NCBI GenBank assembly: GCA_946402335.1
Contig: CAMIWE010000010.1
Span: 1-49,808 of the forward strand
DNA: 49,808 nt
Direction of reading: 5' to 3'
Source: an uncultured Lachnoclostridium sp.
Lineage (GTDB): Bacteria; Bacillota; Clostridia; Lachnospirales; Lachnospiraceae
The translations under genes were made by a program, and so were the position numbers. This document shows positions 48,104 to 49,808 of this stretch, in pieces. The notes beneath the pieces are model-generated. The model searched no databases. It saw only the letters and a program-made list of their open reading frames with translations, and was not told the DNA's origin. The first letter of the stretch is position 1; every line of letters begins with the position of its first letter.

Positions 48104-49808
48104 ATGAAAAAGCCGGATTTGTTTATCTGGACGGAATATGAGGCGGAACGCCTCGAGCTTGCACTCGGCAGACTGACGGAGATTCTTTCCGAAGAGTCCG
48201 ACGTAACAAGCGTTACCTATGTTGATTTCGGCAAAGAAGCCGCGGAACAGGCCCTCTGCATGGCCAAATTCGCCGCCGATATCGCCAAGAAGGGCATGAA
48301 CGCCCTTACGGAGGAGGAACTCCGCACCTATAACAGAAAACTCTATCTGTGCGCCGATAAGGACGTTTACGAGACATCGTTTCTGAATCCGGCTTATGCC
48401 GTTTCGGTATTCGGAAAAGCAAAGGGACGTATCGTTTCGGCTGTTTTTTCTGGTCTGGTTGCCAAGGTGCCGGATATTTATCAGGGCGTCCTGCGTCCGT
48501 TTTTGTACAGTACGGAGCTGGTACTTGAAGTGTATTCCCTTTTGGAGAGCGGTGCCGATGCCAATGCATTGAAGCGGGCATTATTCTATCACCGCCACGA
48601 TTACTGCGAGGAGCGTACCATTGCCGGCAACTATAAGCTGTACACCCCGGAATTCCGTTATTTTTATGACATTGCCATGAATGCGGATCTTACGAATCCC
48701 GCTTATCTTTATACGATCGGTTGTCCCGTAACCGACAATATGATTCAGGTTTCGTCATTTCTCGCGACGCTTCCCGAAAAGGACATCGAGGCGATGGCGG
48801 AAACGTTTGTGAACGGTTATGTGGAGGGCTTTACGGTTACCGGAACGGACTTCAGCACGAAGAAGTATGTTCAGGTTGTAACCGGATACGGCTTTGAGCG
48901 TATCACGAGAGCGGCAATCCGCAAGATTGAGGCACTCGGCAAAGAAGCTATCGTATTGTACTATGACGACGTATACGGTGATAATTGGCTCGGTGAAAAC
49001 CGTCAGGCGGTATATGACCACCGGAACGATATGCTGCTTACGCTTAATAAGCGGATGGTTGAAACGATTGTCCGTGCCGAGAAGAAAAGCTTTGACAATG
49101 TGGCTGAGTGCATGCGCCTGGTCGGCGGGCCTGCCGTACAGGAAAGCTTCGGCGACCCCGATTTCGATCCCGTAAATAAGCCCGAAGTATTGTCGACCGA
49201 TGCAAAGATGAACAAACTCCAGGTAGAGATGAAGACCCGCGTTTTTATGCTTCGGGAACAGTATATGCCGAGCGAGGAGCGCAGCTTTACGATCATCAGC
49301 TATCCGGTTCCGTCCATCGGACCGAAGTTCAAGGATATCTTTAAAGCAACAATCCGTGTAAATACGTTAAGCAGTGCCCGGTATAAAAAGATTCATCAGT
49401 GCATCATTGATGTTCTTGATCAGGCTTCCTACGTTACCGTAAAGGGAAGCGGAGAGAACAAAACGGATATGCGCGTGATGCTGCATACGCTTACGGATCC
49501 CGCAAAGCAGACCAATTTCGAGACCTGTGCGGCCGACGTTAACATTCCGGTCGGCGAGGTATTTACCTCACCGGTTCTTAAAGGAACGGACGGCGTCCTT
49601 CATGTCAGCAAAGTTTATCTTGAGGGCAGGCTGTTCAAGGATCTTTGCATTACCTTCAAGGACGGTAAGATTGCCAAGGCAAGCTGCGCGAATTTCCCGA
49701 CCGAAAAGGAGAACGCAGATTATATCAACGAAAATATTCTGGATTATCATGAGACGCTTCCGATCGGCGAATTTGCCATCGGAACCAACACGACGGCATA
49801 CGAGATGG
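48104..49808 (+). CDS. M29 family aminopeptidase with long N-terminal extension, cut by window end
   Basis: An open frame of 568 residues with no stop before the window end. The last part has M29 (AmpS/AmpT-like) metal-site motifs: VNIPVGEVFTSPVLKG, where E485 should bind metal, then LHVSKVYLEGRLFKD, and LPIGEFAIGTNT, where the glutamate is the second ligand. The later histidine and aspartate ligands would lie beyond 49808. In classic members the first ligand is near residue 250, so about 235 residues are extra here. The extension is rich in helix and aromatic residues and not recognised. AAGGAGAT precedes the ATG. No signal peptide, so cytosolic peptide breakdown is likely. Confidence 0.85.
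   Translation, partial: MKKPDLFIWTEYEAERLELALGRLTEILSEESDVTSVTYVDFGKEAAEQALCMAKFAADIAKKGMNALTEEELRTYNRKLYLCADKDVYETSFLNPAYAVSVFGKAKGRIVSAVFSGLVAKVPDIYQGVLRPFLYSTELVLEVYSLLESGADANALKRALFYHRHDYCEERTIAGNYKLYTPEFRYFYDIAMNADLTNPAYLYTIGCPVTDNMIQVSSFLATLPEKDIEAMAETFVNGYVEGFTVTGTDFSTKKYVQVVTGYGFERITRAAIRKIEALGKEAIVLYYDDVYGDNWLGENRQAVYDHRNDMLLTLNKRMVETIVRAEKKSFDNVAECMRLVGGPAVQESFGDPDFDPVNKPEVLSTDAKMNKLQVEMKTRVFMLREQYMPSEERSFTIISYPVPSIGPKFKDIFKATIRVNTLSSARYKKIHQCIIDVLDQASYVTVKGSGENKTDMRVMLHTLTDPAKQTNFETCAADVNIPVGEVFTSPVLKGTDGVLHVSKVYLEGRLFKDLCITFKDGKIAKASCANFPTEKENADYINENILDYHETLPIGEFAIGTNTTAYEM

Overview
The window looks like a chromosomal segment of a Clostridia-class Firmicute, most likely near Lachnospiraceae. 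This is inferred from gene content and order: dgt-dnaG-rpoD-trmK, an FtsW/RodA protein fused to an FHA domain, a GldA/F/G-DUF4340 operon, strong AGGAGG-type ribosome sites, and sigma-A promoters with 17-bp spacers. Most of the window is moderately GC-rich. The first 3.3 kb is visibly more AT-rich and carries broken genes, so it looks like an acquired island.

Layout. (1) 1-3300: remnant of an IS21-type element, an Rrf2 regulator, a cupin, two overlapping radical SAM genes, and a truncated kinase-like gene. Three 25-bp inverted repeats with the same half-sites and spacing lie in the regulator and cupin promoters. (2) 3350-10180: a 1355-residue MORN protein with long acidic 11-residue and 4-residue repeats, followed by a tyrosine phosphatase, a chain-length/adaptor protein and a BY-kinase (CpsB/CpsC/CpsD-like). 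(3) 10176-13118: two PLP aminotransferases and QueH. (4) 13053-16261, minus strand: a penicillin-binding protein and FHA-FtsW/RodA. (5) 16363-22847: dGTPase, primase, primary sigma factor, TrmK and a TGS-type nucleoside kinase. (6) 22853-23247: RNase P RNA with its promoter. (7) 23267-35656: a stress-type module with an unknown protein, a coiled-coil MoxR-like AAA+ ATPase, a DUF7192-like partner, TelA, and two copies of a pair (double zinc-ribbon membrane protein plus TPM-type lipoprotein). Threonine synthase and a COG2426 membrane protein sit between the two copies. (8) 36012-39306, minus strand: TypA/BipA, a small membrane protein and a phosphodiester glycosidase-like protein. (9) 39511-42972: CPBP protease, esterase, DapA and DapB. 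(10) 43029-49808: Gld-type ABC transporter operon, a small membrane protein, and an M29 aminopeptidase cut by the window end.

The most interesting regions are the MoxR/DUF7192/TelA/TPM module, which combines gene families associated with envelope or chemical stress in one operon-like run; the MORN-hendecad protein at the head of a BY-kinase module that has no adjacent glycosyltransferases; and the radical SAM pair with its regulator circuit. No tRNA, CRISPR array or complete mobile element was seen.
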